Shown: one piece after another, positions 1 to 9,065 of the stretch
Layout of the letters: each line of letters begins with the position of its first letter
Numbering within the stretch: position 1 is the first letter of the stretch
Assembly: GCA_024331125.1 (NCBI GenBank)
Contig: JANDJI010000008.1
Span: 1-64,000, forward strand
Length of the DNA: 64,000 bases
From: Nitrospira sp.
GTDB lineage: Bacteria; Nitrospirota; Nitrospiria; Nitrospirales; Nitrospiraceae
Reading direction: 5' to 3'
Made by a program: the position numbers and the translations under genes
The notes under the pieces: model-generated
The model's input: only the letters and a program-made list of their open reading frames with translations
Databases searched by the model: none
What the model was told of the DNA's origin: nothing

Positions 1-233
1 TCAATGAGTGGGGCCATGCGTTTTGGTTTGTGGACGAGTTGTTTGCGGCGCCGTTGCATTGGGGCTTTGTGACGTTGGGCTGGTGCGGGTTGTTCGGGGC
101 GGCCGGCGGCGTGGCGGCGCAGATTGTCAGCCGCATGTCGAACTTGGCGGATGTGATTTGGAACGGGGCGCCCAAGAGCATCCTGGATCCGTTCCCCAGC
201 CAGGTCAACCCCAACGCCAAAGCAGGCTACTAA
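1..233 (+). CDS. amoC: AmoC/PmoC, ammonia (methane) monooxygenase subunit C, C-terminal fragment
   Basis: The gene enters from the left edge; about 76 codons are visible, ending in TAA. AmoC is an integral membrane subunit of the copper enzyme that oxidises ammonia to hydroxylamine. The visible part starts with NEWGH and continues to APLHWGF. This gives the Asn-x3-His-x13-His spacing that binds the CuD copper in PmoC structures. A hydrophobic segment and a polar tail ending NPNAKAGY follow. The order in ammonia oxidisers is amoC-amoA-amoB, but here a terminator and tRNA-fMet follow at once, so this is probably a stand-alone copy. Particulate methane monooxygenase subunit C is the alternative; the other genes point to Nitrospira and so to ammonia. 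The N-terminal part and start are outside the window. Confidence 0.8.
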   Translation, partial: NEWGHAFWFVDELFAAPLHWGFVTLGWCGLFGAAGGVAAQIVSRMSNLADVIWNGAPKSILDPFPSQVNPNAKAGY

Positions 234-259
234 GGACTGACGGGCAAGCGCGTGGAACG

Positions 260-303
260 AACGGGGGCTGTGCCGGTGAAGGTACAGCCCCCGTTTCTTT
301 TTT
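260..303 (+). terminator. Rho-independent terminator after amoC
   Basis: A perfect 12-bp stem (AACGGGGGCTGT at 260-271 pairs with 284-295) encloses a 12-nt loop and runs into a T-rich tract at 294-303. It begins 27 bases after the amoC stop and should end that transcript. Confidence 0.9.
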
Positions 304-386
304 GAGGACGACGAAGGATTTCGTTCGGTATCGGATGAATGGAGAAGATTTGGAGCTCTGATAAAGAGATGTCAAAAGAGAGGCGT

Positions 387-463
<77 letters not shown>

Positions 464-564
464 GGCGGATGCTAACAAAGGCCGGAAGCTCTCGTCAAGC
501 CGACCACGGTGGGGCGATGATCTCCATCGTTGTATTTCTGTCTGGTCGGTGCTAAAGGCATACC

Positions 565-1503
565 ATGCGTATCGTTTTTATGGGAACGCCGGAATTCGCC
601 GTCCCCTCTCTTGAGGCCTTGCTCAGGTCGGAGGATCAGGTCGTCGGTGTTGTGACCCAACCTGATAGGCCGAAAGGGCGGGGGCAAACGCTGGTGGCGC
701 CGCCTGTCAAAGTGGTCGCTGAACAAGCCGGCATCCCGGTGGTTCAACCGTTAAAGATCAGGACGCCGGACTTTCTGGAAACCTTGGCCGGTTGGAAGCC
801 GGACCTGATCGCGGTGGCGGCGTTCGGGCGGATCCTCCATGCGCCGATTCTCGCTCTTCCTCCCATGGGCTGCGTCAACGTGCATGGGTCGCTGTTGCCG
901 AAATATCGAGGCGCGGCTCCGATTCAATGGACGTTGATCAACGGAGAAACGGAGACGGGTATCACGACGATGTTGATGGATGAAGGGATGGATACCGGTC
1001 CCATGCTGCTGCAAGCGCGGCTCCCGATCTTGCCGGACGATACGGCCGGGACCTTGGCTCCCCGCTTGGCGAGACTGGGAGGACAGTTGCTGGTGCAAAC
1101 CATCGCGGGACTCAAAGCCGGCACGATGACACCGATTCCCCAAGACCATAGCCAAGCGACGATGGCGCCGTTGCTGAAGAAAGAGGACGGGGCGATCGAT
1201 TGGGCGATGAGCGCCACGGCCTTGGTCAATCGCATCCGAGGCCTGTCTCCCTGGCCGGGTGCCTATACCTTTCACGGCTCCGAGCGATGGACTATTTGGA
1301 AGGCGGTCGCGGCTCCGGAGCCGGCTTCGAGCGGACCTGGTACGGTGCTGGCCGTCACGAAACAATCCATCAGGGTCGCGACCGGCGAGGGGACGTTGGA
1401 GCTTCTCGAAATCCAGACGGCCAATTCCAAGCGAATGTCCGTCGGCCACTATCTCGCGGGCCATCGTGTCGGCGCCGGTGAGCGGCTGGGAGTCGCCGTG
1501 TGA
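565..1503 (+). CDS. fmt: Methionyl-tRNA formyltransferase
   Basis: This cytoplasmic enzyme transfers a formyl group from 10-formyl-tetrahydrofolate to Met-tRNAfMet for translation initiation. The 312-residue length matches the family. The N-terminus MRIVFMGTPEFAVPSL is typical, and the folate/catalytic region has the hallmark HGSLLPKYRGAAPI followed by NGETETGIT. A C-terminal OB-like domain is recognisable (SPWPGAYTF). The stop overlaps the rsmB start by four bases (GTGA), so the two are probably translationally coupled. Peptide deformylase, the usual neighbour, is not next to it here; the initiator tRNA gene is instead. Confidence 0.97.
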   Translation: MRIVFMGTPEFAVPSLEALLRSEDQVVGVVTQPDRPKGRGQTLVAPPVKVVAEQAGIPVVQPLKIRTPDFLETLAGWKPDLIAVAAFGRILHAPILALPPMGCVNVHGSLLPKYRGAAPIQWTLINGETETGITTMLMDEGMDTGPMLLQARLPILPDDTAGTLAPRLARLGGQLLVQTIAGLKAGTMTPIPQDHSQATMAPLLKKEDGAIDWAMSATALVNRIRGLSPWPGAYTFHGSERWTIWKAVAAPEPASSGPGTVLAVTKQSIRVATGEGTLELLEIQTANSKRMSVGHYLAGHRVGAGERLGVAV

Positions 1504-2993
1504 CCCTTATTCCCTATTCCTTGTCCTCTTACCGTATGTCATCGCACCGTTTGTCTTCAGGCTCTCCCCCATCTCCAGCCCGCGCCGCCGCCTTGACTGT
1601 GTTGCTGGCTTTGCAATCCGATGAGGCGACCGTCGAAGATGAGCTGGAAAAGATGGTTTCGGAGTTGCGACTGGATGCCAGAGATCGGGCCCTCGCGATG
1701 GAGCTGATCTACGGGGTTCTGAGGCGGTTGGAATTCGTCGATTGGCGGCTGGCTCCTGTCCTTGACAAACCGCTCTCACGGCTTCCCACAGGGGTTCAAA
1801 TGTTGGTGCGGTTGGGAGCCTACCAGCTTCTGTATTTGGACCGCGTTCCTGCCTCGGCTGCGGTGGACGAATCGGTTCGGCTCGCCAAAGCCCATTCGAG
1901 GAGGTGGGGGCACGACTGGAGCGGGTTGGTCAACGCGGTCTTGCGCAACCTGCTTCGGATGCCCGAGCCGCCGATGCCGGATCCCGCCGTTGATCCGGCC
2001 TATGCCCTATCCGTGTGCCATTCGATCCCCCTCTGGCTGTGCCGACGATGGATGGATCGGCATGGGTTTGAAGGGGCGGACGACATCTGTCGAGCGGCCG
2101 GTTCCATTCCTCCCTTGACAGTGCGGGTGAATCGGCTGCGAACGACGAGAGAGCAGTTTCTTGATCGGTGTCGCCGACAGGGTGTCGAGGCTGGCACCAC
2201 GACTTTCAGCCCGGTAGGAGTCGTGCTTCACACCGGCGGGCCCGTCACGACCCTCCCTGGATTTGCGGAGGGAGATTTCTATGTGGAAGACGAAGCCGCT
2301 CAGCTTATCCCGCTCATTCTCGATCCGCAACCGGGCGAACTCGTGCTCGATGTCTGCGCCGCGCCCGGCGGCAAGACCACCCATGTGGCGGAACGGATGA
2401 AGAATCGCGGCCGTGTTATCGCCATCGACCGCAAACCGGCCAGGCTCGATCTTCTGCGGGACAACTGTCGCCGGTTGGGAATCACCATCGTAACGGACGT
2501 GGTCCATGACGCGCGAAAGAGTCAAGAGATGATGCGCCTCATCCGCCGGAACGTTGGGGGAAAGAGTCGTGCCGCATCAGTTCAATCCTCCGCCGCCATG
2601 ACATCCGATGGAATGGTTGATCGGATTCTCTTGGACGCGCCGTGCAGCGGTATCGGGGTGTTGCGGCGGCATCCGGAGATCAAATGGCGCAAACATCCGT
2701 CGGTTTTTTCACGGCATCAACGGCTTCAACAGGGGCTCTTGGAGTCGGCGGCCGCCGTCTTGCGGCCCGGCGGGGTGCTGGTCTATAGTACGTGTTCGAC
2801 GGAGCCGGAAGAAACCGAGGACGTGATCAAATATTTTTGCCGGCGGTATCCGGGCTGGGTGCGCGAGTCCGTGGGGCCCTGGCTTCCTTCCAATGCCCTC
2901 TCCTGCATGACGGCACAAGGAGCGTTTTCAACCGTGGGAAATCAGGTCGGAATGGACGGTTTCTACGCCGCCCGGCTGAGAAAGGTCTCCTAA
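1500..2993 (+). CDS. rsmB: 16S rRNA (cytosine-967-C5)-methyltransferase RsmB
   Basis: It methylates C967 of 16S rRNA using S-adenosylmethionine. The N-terminal third is a NusB-like RNA-binding helical domain. The C-terminal half is a Rossmann methyltransferase with the SAM loop DVCAAPGGKTTH, the DAPCSGIGVLRRHPE motif holding one conserved Cys, and the YSTCSTEPEE motif holding the catalytic Cys. The GTG at 1500 overlaps the fmt stop. A later in-frame ATG (about 1533) is also possible, because the first dozen residues are not conserved-looking. The stop overlaps the rpe ATG by one base (TAATG). Confidence 0.95.
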   Translation: MTLIPYSLSSYRMSSHRLSSGSPPSPARAAALTVLLALQSDEATVEDELEKMVSELRLDARDRALAMELIYGVLRRLEFVDWRLAPVLDKPLSRLPTGVQMLVRLGAYQLLYLDRVPASAAVDESVRLAKAHSRRWGHDWSGLVNAVLRNLLRMPEPPMPDPAVDPAYALSVCHSIPLWLCRRWMDRHGFEGADDICRAAGSIPPLTVRVNRLRTTREQFLDRCRRQGVEAGTTTFSPVGVVLHTGGPVTTLPGFAEGDFYVEDEAAQLIPLILDPQPGELVLDVCAAPGGKTTHVAERMKNRGRVIAIDRKPARLDLLRDNCRRLGITIVTDVVHDARKSQEMMRLIRRNVGGKSRAASVQSSAAMTSDGMVDRILLDAPCSGIGVLRRHPEIKWRKHPSVFSRHQRLQQGLLESAAAVLRPGGVLVYSTCSTEPEETEDVIKYFCRRYPGWVRESVGPWLPSNALSCMTAQGAFSTVGNQVGMDGFYAARLRKVS

Positions 2994-3673
2994 TGGGCCG
3001 GCCGGTCCTGATCGCTCCTTCTATCCTGTCCGCCGATTTCGCTCGACTGGCCGACGAAGCGGCTGCGGTCGAACGGGCCGGGGCGGATCTGCTGCACGTC
3101 GACGTCATGGACGGGCATTTCGTGCCGAATTTGACGGTGGGGCCGCCGATCGTGCAGGCGCTGAAGAAGGAAACAAAACTCCCCCTCGATGTCCATTTGA
3201 TGATCACGAATGCCGATGCGTTCATAGGCGAGTTCGCCAAGGCGGGGGCCGATTACCTGACCGTGCACGTGGAAGCCTGCCCTCATTTGCATCGGACGAT
3301 TCAATCCATCAAAGAGCACGGCGTCAAAGCCGGCGTGACGTTGAACCCGGCGACGCCGGTTCATTCGTTGGAGGAAATCCTGCCCGACGTCGATCTGGTG
3401 CTGATTATGTCCGTCAATCCCGGTTTCGGGGGGCAGACCTTCATCGCCTCCTGTTTGTCGAAAATACGGGCCGTGCGACGGATGCTGGATCGGATCGGTA
3501 GCCGCGCCTTGTTGGAAGTAGACGGCGGCGTGAAAACCGACAATGCGGCTCAGGTGCTGGAGGCCGGAGCGGACGTCCTTGTCTCCGGCTCGGCGATTTT
3601 CTCCGGCTCCGATTACGCCGCGACCATTGCCGCGTTGCGCGCAGCTGGCCGGTCGGTTTCCGTTCATCCATAG
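2993..3673 (+). CDS. rpe: Ribulose-phosphate 3-epimerase
   Basis: It interconverts ribulose-5-phosphate and xylulose-5-phosphate in the pentose phosphate and Calvin pathways. It is a TIM barrel of 226 residues. Visible signatures are APSILSADFARL, the metal-site HVDVMDGHFVPN, the central His motif DVHLMI, MSVNPGFGGQ, and the phosphate loop around DGGVK and LVSGSAIF. The open frame extends upstream into rsmB, but the ATG at 2993, fused to the rsmB stop, gives the family's normal N-terminus. The gene belongs to the fmt-rsmB-rpe-pheS-pheT run. Confidence 0.96.
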   Translation: MGRPVLIAPSILSADFARLADEAAAVERAGADLLHVDVMDGHFVPNLTVGPPIVQALKKETKLPLDVHLMITNADAFIGEFAKAGADYLTVHVEACPHLHRTIQSIKEHGVKAGVTLNPATPVHSLEEILPDVDLVLIMSVNPGFGGQTFIASCLSKIRAVRRMLDRIGSRALLEVDGGVKTDNAAQVLEAGADVLVSGSAIFSGSDYAATIAALRAAGRSVSVHP

Positions 3674-3680
3674 GCGTTCG

Positions 3681-5246
3681 GTGGATACAACGTCTTCCTG
3701 CGACAATCTCCATCCCCTCGAAATCGCGGTGCTTGGGGTCTTTGGGGCTCATCCAGCCGGGGCTGCGCTCACAACGGACCAACTCGCCGAGGCGACCAAA
3801 CTCGAATCGTCTCAACTGAGCATGGCGATCGAGTGGCTGTTGGCGAAACAGCTCCTCGCGATCACTTCTGAGACGGTCACGCCGGTCGTGTCATTGACGG
3901 CGGTGGGAAAGAGCTACATTGAACGGTCTTCCCCCCTGGATCGCGTCTTGTCCGCTGCGCGAGAGGCCTCGAGCACGGGGAAGCGGCTGACGATCGCCGA
4001 TCTTCAGACGAAAGAGGGGCTTGAGCCGTCCGACGTCAGCAAGGCGGTGGGTCGTCTCAAAAAAGAGGGGGCGCTTCTGGTCGTGCAAGGCGGCTGTCTT
4101 GAGTCCACCGGCAGGCCAAGTCCTTCCGTCGAGGCGATGCGCGCGCTGCTCTGTGATCTTGATGAAGCGCCTCGCCCGCTGGAAAGTTTCCCGGAGGTCC
4201 AGCGGGCGCTCATTCACGATTATGCGGTGAAGCGAGGAAGCGCCAGGGAACCGTTTCGAATCGAGGAGCGCACGACGCGATCCTACACGTTGTCTCAGGC
4301 GGGCGCGGCGGCGGTCACCGCGCTTGCCGGTCAGGCCAAAGCGGAGGAAGTCGCGCAGCTCAGTCCCGACTTGCTCAAGGACGGCAGTTGGAGAACGAAG
4401 CGGTTCCGAAAGTACACCATCAGCCTGCGCCCGCCTCGGATCGCAGCCGGCAAGAAGCATCCGTATCGTGAGTTTCTGGACGCGGTCAAGCTCAAGTTGG
4501 TCAGCATGGGTTTTCAGGAGATGCGCGGCTCGCTCGTCGAGACCGAATTTTGGAACATGGACGCGCTGTTCATGCCCCAATTCCACCCGGCCCGCGACAT
4601 TCACGACGTCTATTTCGTCAAAGAACCGGCGCGCGCGTCGGCGGTTGCCGAGCCTTTTTTCTCGCGCGTAGCCGCGACGCATGAACACGGCGGGACCACC
4701 GGATCGACCGGCTGGGGGTATCGGTTCGATCCGGAGCGGGCAAAACGGTTGGTGTTGCGGAGTCAAGGCACGGCGGTGTCGGCCAGGACCCTCGCCTTGT
4801 CGCCGTCGGTGCCCGGCAAATATTTTTCGATCGCGCGGTGCTTTCGCTACGATCAAGTGGACGCGACCCACGCGACGGATTTTTTTCAAGTCGAAGGAAT
4901 CGTCCTGGGTGAGGACATCAATTTCCGCACACTGTTGGGATTGCTGAATCTGTTCGCCCGGGAGGTCGCCCAGGCGAAAGAGGTGAAGTTCGTGCCCGCC
5001 TATTTTCCGTTTACGGAACCGTCGGTCGAACTCCACGTCCGTCATCCCCGGTTGGGCTGGATGGAGCTGGGCGGGGCCGGTCTGTTCAGACCCGAAGTCA
5101 CGCAGCCCCTTGGAGTGACGGTGCCGGTGATCGCCTGGGGGCTGGGGTTGGACCGTATGGCCATGGTGGCGCTCGGCGTTCACGATATCCGCGAGCTGTT
5201 CACCGATAACTTGGATCTGATCCGCACGACCAGAGGAGCGTTTTAG
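3681..5246 (+). CDS. pheS: Phenylalanyl-tRNA synthetase alpha subunit, archaeal/eukaryotic type
   Basis: Catalytic subunit of the (alpha-beta)2 PheRS that charges tRNAPhe. At 521 residues it is far longer than the usual bacterial form (about 340). It opens with winged-helix-like segments (LTTDQLAEATKLESSQLS; LEPSDVSKAVGRLKKEG), as archaeal and eukaryotic alpha subunits do. The class II core has motif 1 near FQEMRGSLVETEFWNMD, motif 2 at FSIARCFRYDQVDATHATDF, and motif 3 at WGLGLDRMAM. The GTG at 3681 lies 7 bases after the rpe stop; the frame is open further upstream, but only inside rpe. The partner pheT follows after 8 bases. Confidence 0.93.
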   Translation: MDTTSSCDNLHPLEIAVLGVFGAHPAGAALTTDQLAEATKLESSQLSMAIEWLLAKQLLAITSETVTPVVSLTAVGKSYIERSSPLDRVLSAAREASSTGKRLTIADLQTKEGLEPSDVSKAVGRLKKEGALLVVQGGCLESTGRPSPSVEAMRALLCDLDEAPRPLESFPEVQRALIHDYAVKRGSAREPFRIEERTTRSYTLSQAGAAAVTALAGQAKAEEVAQLSPDLLKDGSWRTKRFRKYTISLRPPRIAAGKKHPYREFLDAVKLKLVSMGFQEMRGSLVETEFWNMDALFMPQFHPARDIHDVYFVKEPARASAVAEPFFSRVAATHEHGGTTGSTGWGYRFDPERAKRLVLRSQGTAVSARTLALSPSVPGKYFSIARCFRYDQVDATHATDFFQVEGIVLGEDINFRTLLGLLNLFAREVAQAKEVKFVPAYFPFTEPSVELHVRHPRLGWMELGGAGLFRPEVTQPLGVTVPVIAWGLGLDRMAMVALGVHDIRELFTDNLDLIRTTRGAF

Positions 5247-5254
5247 GCAACGCC

Positions 5255-6970
5255 ATGCCCACGATCTCCATCTTCAAGAGCGATTTGGAATCGTTGCTCG
5301 GAGCTCCCGGTGAGCCGCGCACGGTCTCGATCGATGAACTGCAAGAATGGCTCACCCTCGTGAAAGGCGAGGTGAAGGGGTATCAGGCGGATAGCGGAGA
5401 GTTGCGCGTCGAGTTGCAGGACAGCAATCGTCCGGATCTCTGGTGTTGCGAGGGGATCGCGCGACAAATCCGCATCAAGTTCGGTGGAACGGCGAGGCCC
5501 TATCCTTTTTTATCCAAGCAGCCGGGGCGACCGCCGCAACTGCTCGTCGCGCCGGGGCTCGATCGCGTACGCCCCTATGTCGCCGCGTGCGCCGCCACGG
5601 GTTATCGGGTCACGGAACAGGGGTTGGCCCAACTCATTCAGACGCAGGAGAAGCTGGCGGACATTTTCGGGCACAAGCGGAAGACGGTTTCGATCGGCAT
5701 CTATCGACTTCAGAAGATCCGCTTCCCCGTCACCTACGAGTTGGCGAATCCGGACGACGCGCGGTTCACCCCCTTGGGGATGGAAACGCCGATGACCCTC
5801 TCGGAAATACTCATGGTCCATCCCAAGGGATTGGAGTACGGATCTATTTTGGCGGGACAAAGCCGCCTGCCTCTGCTGCGGGACGCGGAGCACCGGCCTC
5901 TGTCGTTCCCTCCGATCATCAACAGCCGGGAGATCGGAGAGGTGCTGGTCGGGGATGACGAGTTGTTCATCGAGGTGACGGGGACTGATGCCGCGATGGT
6001 CGTGTTGACGCTGAACATCTTTGCCGCCAATTTGGCGGATCGAGGGGCCGCGATCCAGCCGATCGCGGTGCGCTACCCCTATGAAACTCCGTTCGGCAAA
6101 CGGGTGGTCACGCCGCGCGACATCGGACGACCGAGGCCGATTCAAATCGAGACGATTGAACGGGCCTTGGGTCAAGAACTCGGGGCGACGGTCGTCAAAG
6201 AGGCGCTCGAAACCTACGGGTACCACGTCTCGACCGGGAAACAATCGGTCACGGTCAAGTTGCCCCCCTATCGGCAGGATCTTATGCACGCCATGGACGT
6301 GGTCGAGGACGTGGCGATGAGCCTCGGCTACGGGGCGTTTTCACCGGAAATGCCGTCGCAATTTACCGTCGGGGGGCTGTCCCGCATCGAGCAACTCTCG
6401 GATCGGGCGCGGGAGCTGATGGTCGGGCTCGGGTTTCAGGAGATCATTTCCAATATCCTCGGCTCTCCGGATCACTACCGCGACGCGATGCGGTTGGAGG
6501 GAACGGAGTGGGGGAAGATGGTGGAAGTCCGCAACGTGATGTCTTCAAGCTTCAGTTGCCTCCGCCAGTGGATGATTCCCTCGCTGCTGCGGGTCGAAGC
6601 GGCGTCGGCCCGATCGTTCTATCCTCACCGTCTGTTTGAAGCCGGCGAGGTGGCGATTTTTGATTCGGCGCACGAAGTCGGCTCCCGTACGGAAACGGTG
6701 CTGGGCGCGGTGATTGCTCATGCTGCGGCACATTTTTCCGAAATCCACTCCTGTTTGGACGCTTGCCTCTATTATTTGGGCAAGACGTACGGTCTGGAGC
6801 CGATCCCCCACCCGTCGTTTCTGGACGGCCGCGTCGGAACGATCGTCGTCTCGGGAACGCCGATCGGCTTGATCGGCGAAATTCACCCGGAAGTTCTCGA
6901 ACGTTGGCAAATCGCCATGCCGGTCGTCGCGTTCGAGGTGAATCTTTCTCGGCTCGAGCAGGTGGTGTAA
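5255..6970 (+). CDS. pheT: Phenylalanyl-tRNA synthetase beta subunit, archaeal/eukaryotic type
   Basis: Beta subunit of PheRS. At 571 residues it is about 200 shorter than the common bacterial PheT. It starts with the archaeal-type N-terminus (MPTISIFKSDLESLLG), contains the B3/B4 editing region (VHPKGLEYG, LSFPPIINSREIGEV), B5 (VKLPPYRQDLMHAMDVVEDVA) and a catalytic-like domain (GFQEIISNILGSP, HRLFEAGEVA). It lacks the C-terminal FDX-ACB anticodon-binding domain of bacterial PheT. Length and architecture agree with the long PheS upstream, so both subunits belong to the same non-bacterial lineage. Confidence 0.93.
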   Translation: MPTISIFKSDLESLLGAPGEPRTVSIDELQEWLTLVKGEVKGYQADSGELRVELQDSNRPDLWCCEGIARQIRIKFGGTARPYPFLSKQPGRPPQLLVAPGLDRVRPYVAACAATGYRVTEQGLAQLIQTQEKLADIFGHKRKTVSIGIYRLQKIRFPVTYELANPDDARFTPLGMETPMTLSEILMVHPKGLEYGSILAGQSRLPLLRDAEHRPLSFPPIINSREIGEVLVGDDELFIEVTGTDAAMVVLTLNIFAANLADRGAAIQPIAVRYPYETPFGKRVVTPRDIGRPRPIQIETIERALGQELGATVVKEALETYGYHVSTGKQSVTVKLPPYRQDLMHAMDVVEDVAMSLGYGAFSPEMPSQFTVGGLSRIEQLSDRARELMVGLGFQEIISNILGSPDHYRDAMRLEGTEWGKMVEVRNVMSSSFSCLRQWMIPSLLRVEAASARSFYPHRLFEAGEVAIFDSAHEVGSRTETVLGAVIAHAAAHFSEIHSCLDACLYYLGKTYGLEPIPHPSFLDGRVGTIVVSGTPIGLIGEIHPEVLERWQIAMPVVAFEVNLSRLEQVV

Positions 6971-7027
6971 GTCGCGTCGCCCAGAGGCCGTTCACCTGAA
7001 GGCCGTTCAAAGGGGTTGCGGCATCCG

Positions 7028-7055
7028 GCGGGTGCGCCCGCGGTCAATTTTCTTT
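7028..7055 (+). terminator. Probable terminator after pheT
   Basis: A GC-rich hairpin (GCGGG at 7028-7032 with CCCGC at 7037-7041, loop TGCG) is followed by an A/T-rich stretch with two T runs. It sits between the convergent pheT and rmuC and overlaps the last codons of rmuC. The stem is short, so confidence is moderate. Confidence 0.5.
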
Positions 7056-8471
7056 TGCAAGGTCGGGAGCCGTCATGTGGCGCGCTTGAGTGTCGAGGGG
7101 ATTCATCATGGGGATCTCATCACCGGATGCCGCGCCCAGTTCTCTGAACCGCCTGGCAGCCGGGAGAATCCGGCTTTCCAAAGAACCGACGGCGCTGTTA
7201 TAGGCGCGGGTGGCTTTATCCAAGCCATTGCCGATGTCCGTAATATAGCCGGCGAGCGTTCTCATTCGTTCGTACAGTTGCTTGCCCAAGTCGCTGACGG
7301 CCTGCGCGTTCGCTGCCAGGTGCTCTTGTTTCCAGCCGTAGGCCACCGCATGAAGCAGCGCGATCAACGTGGTGGGAGTCGCCAGCACGACTCGTTTCTT
7401 CATTCCGTCTTCAATGAGTCGATGGTCGGCGTCCGCCGCCGCCGCAAAAAACGACTCGCCCGGAATGAACATGACCGCGAACTCCGGCGTCCGTTCAAAC
7501 TGATCCCAATAGGTTTTCGCCGATAAGGCCAGCATATGGGCTCGCACGTGATCCGCGTGACGCGCCAGCGAGTCCGCTCGACGTTGTTCGGAGTCGGAGG
7601 AAACGGCGTCGAGGTAGGCGTCAAGAGGCACCTTGGCATCGACCACGATGGTTCGTCCGACCGGAAGGTGAACGACGAGGTCCGGACGGATGCGGCCATG
7701 ATCGGTCGTGACGCTCAACTGCTCCGTGAAATCGCAGTGCTCGGACATGCCGGCCAATTCAACCACGCGCCGCAACGTCAGTTCGCCCCATCTGCCGCGA
7801 ACGCGCGGTGTTCTGAGGGCCGTCACCAGGTTGGCGGTTTCCCGCTGAAGCCGTTCCTGGGCTCCCGCCAACAATGTGAGCTGCGATTCGAGGCTGGTGT
7901 AGGCCTGCTGGCGCGTCGTTTCGAGCCGACGCACGTGGTCATCGAATGATTTGAGAGAGTCGGCCAAAGGTGAGACCAGCCCGCGAATCGCTTCCTCTTT
8001 TTTGCCGAGATCTCCTTTGGCTTCCGCCAAGACCTTGTCGAAGGTTTCTTTGGCGAGAGTCAGAAACGTCGTCTGACTTCCTTCCAGGGCCGTGGTCGCC
8101 AAAGATTTGAAAGTGTCCGTCAGTTTCTCTTGTGCTTCCCGCAAAAGACGCTTTTCGTCCTCTACCCGTTGAGACAGTTCTTGTCTCTCGGTTTCCGCCT
8201 TCACTCTGGCCGAATGTTCCTCGGAAAGTCTCGTTCTCAGCTCGTGCAATTCGGCGTCGGTGCTTTTTCCGGCTTCTTCAATCTGCCTGCGCAGCTCCGC
8301 CGTCGTGGCTTCCGCCGCCGCCGCGTTCGCTTCGGCGCGGCCGGCTCTCTGCTCGATCTCGCCGATCCTGCGCGCATGTTCGGCCTGAGTGCGCGCGGCC
8401 GCCATGAACCAGGCAAGGGAGAAACCTATCGCGAGCCCTGCGAACGCCCATGCGGCTGATTCCATCATCAT
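7044..8471 (-). CDS. rmuC: DNA recombination protein RmuC homologue
   Basis: RmuC-family proteins limit inversion at short inverted repeats and have a PD-(D/E)xK nuclease-like core. The N-terminus is one membrane segment (AWAFAGLAIGFSLAWFMAA), followed by a long Ala/Glu-rich coiled coil (about residues 25-130). The conserved core contains VRGRWGE, IRPDLVVHLPVGRTIVVDAKVPLDAYLDA and FIPGESFFAAAA. Three ATG codons stand in a row at the start. The GGAGG site is only 2 bases from the first but 5 and 8 from the second and third, so translation may start at 8468 or 8465. It lies behind the ribosomal genes, separated by a terminator-like hairpin. Confidence 0.93.
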   Translation of the reverse strand: MMMESAAWAFAGLAIGFSLAWFMAAARTQAEHARRIGEIEQRAGRAEANAAAAEATTAELRRQIEEAGKSTDAELHELRTRLSEEHSARVKAETERQELSQRVEDEKRLLREAQEKLTDTFKSLATTALEGSQTTFLTLAKETFDKVLAEAKGDLGKKEEAIRGLVSPLADSLKSFDDHVRRLETTRQQAYTSLESQLTLLAGAQERLQRETANLVTALRTPRVRGRWGELTLRRVVELAGMSEHCDFTEQLSVTTDHGRIRPDLVVHLPVGRTIVVDAKVPLDAYLDAVSSDSEQRRADSLARHADHVRAHMLALSAKTYWDQFERTPEFAVMFIPGESFFAAAADADHRLIEDGMKKRVVLATPTTLIALLHAVAYGWKQEHLAANAQAVSDLGKQLYERMRTLAGYITDIGNGLDKATRAYNSAVGSLESRILPAARRFRELGAASGDEIPMMNPLDTQARHMTAPDLAKEN

Positions 8472-8585
8472 GTCCTCCTCGATCGGATGCGTGCCGGCGA
8501 ACGGAACGTTCCGGAGAGAGCCGTGTGCAATCTCCTGTGGGCTTCCGATAAAAGGGCGCCGCTACACGGAGCTTAGCTTAAGATG

Positions 8586-8618
8586 AGAAGAGGGGCGACG
8601 GATCGTCTCCCCTCTTCT
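8586..8618 (-). terminator. Hairpin terminator after rplT
   Basis: A long stem pairs AGAAGAGGGG (8586-8595) with its complement at 8609-8618, with three further pairs inside after one mismatch. It lies 27 bases beyond the rplT stop on the minus strand. The T tract is poor (TCTTCTCATCTT). It may end the thrS-infC-rpmI-rplT transcript or attenuate read-through into rmuC. Confidence 0.6.
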
Positions 8619-8645
8619 TGGAGGAAGTCGCACCGGTCGGCGAGA

Positions 8646-9014
8646 CTAAACCGCAGCGGGGGCCATGTGCTGTTTAGCGAGGCCGATCAATTGCTCGAAT
8701 CCAGCCGCGTCTTTGATGGCCATGTCGGACAAGACTTTACGATCCAACAGCACGTTCGCCTTTTTAAGGGCGTTGATGAACCGGCTATAGGTCATCCCAT
8801 GATTGCGCACTGCGGCACTGATGCGCGCGATCCAGAGACGGCGAAAGTCGCCTTTCCTGTCTTTTCGGCCGACATACGCGTACGTCAGCCCTTTATCGAC
8901 GCTTTCGGTCGCCGAGCGAAAAAGCCGACTCCTGCCGCCGTATTGCCCTTTTGCCAACTTGAGCCGCTTCTTTCTCCGATGCCGAGTTTTGGGTCCGCCT
9001 TTTGCGCGAGGCAT
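8646..9014 (-). CDS. rplT: 50S ribosomal protein L20
   Basis: L20 binds 23S rRNA early in large-subunit assembly and in many bacteria represses its own operon. The 122 residues include the basic N-terminal tail (MPRAKGGPKTRHRRKKRL), the AKGQYGGRSRLFRSA segment and the globular part WIARISAAVRNHGMTYSRFI. An AAGGAG site lies 9 bases before ATG. It is the last gene of thrS-infC-rpmI-rplT, the conserved bacterial order. Confidence 0.98.
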   Translation of the reverse strand: MPRAKGGPKTRHRRKKRLKLAKGQYGGRSRLFRSATESVDKGLTYAYVGRKDRKGDFRRLWIARISAAVRNHGMTYSRFINALKKANVLLDRKVLSDMAIKDAAGFEQLIGLAKQHMAPAAV

Positions 9015-9065
9015 AGTTCCATGCTCCTTTTCGTTCGGCCGACCGGTGTCGGCCCGATCTAAAAA

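Noticed and set aside
2792..2992. Longer N-terminus for ribulose-phosphate epimerase.
   Set aside because: The extra codons lie inside rsmB and are not family-like; TAATG coupling marks the start.
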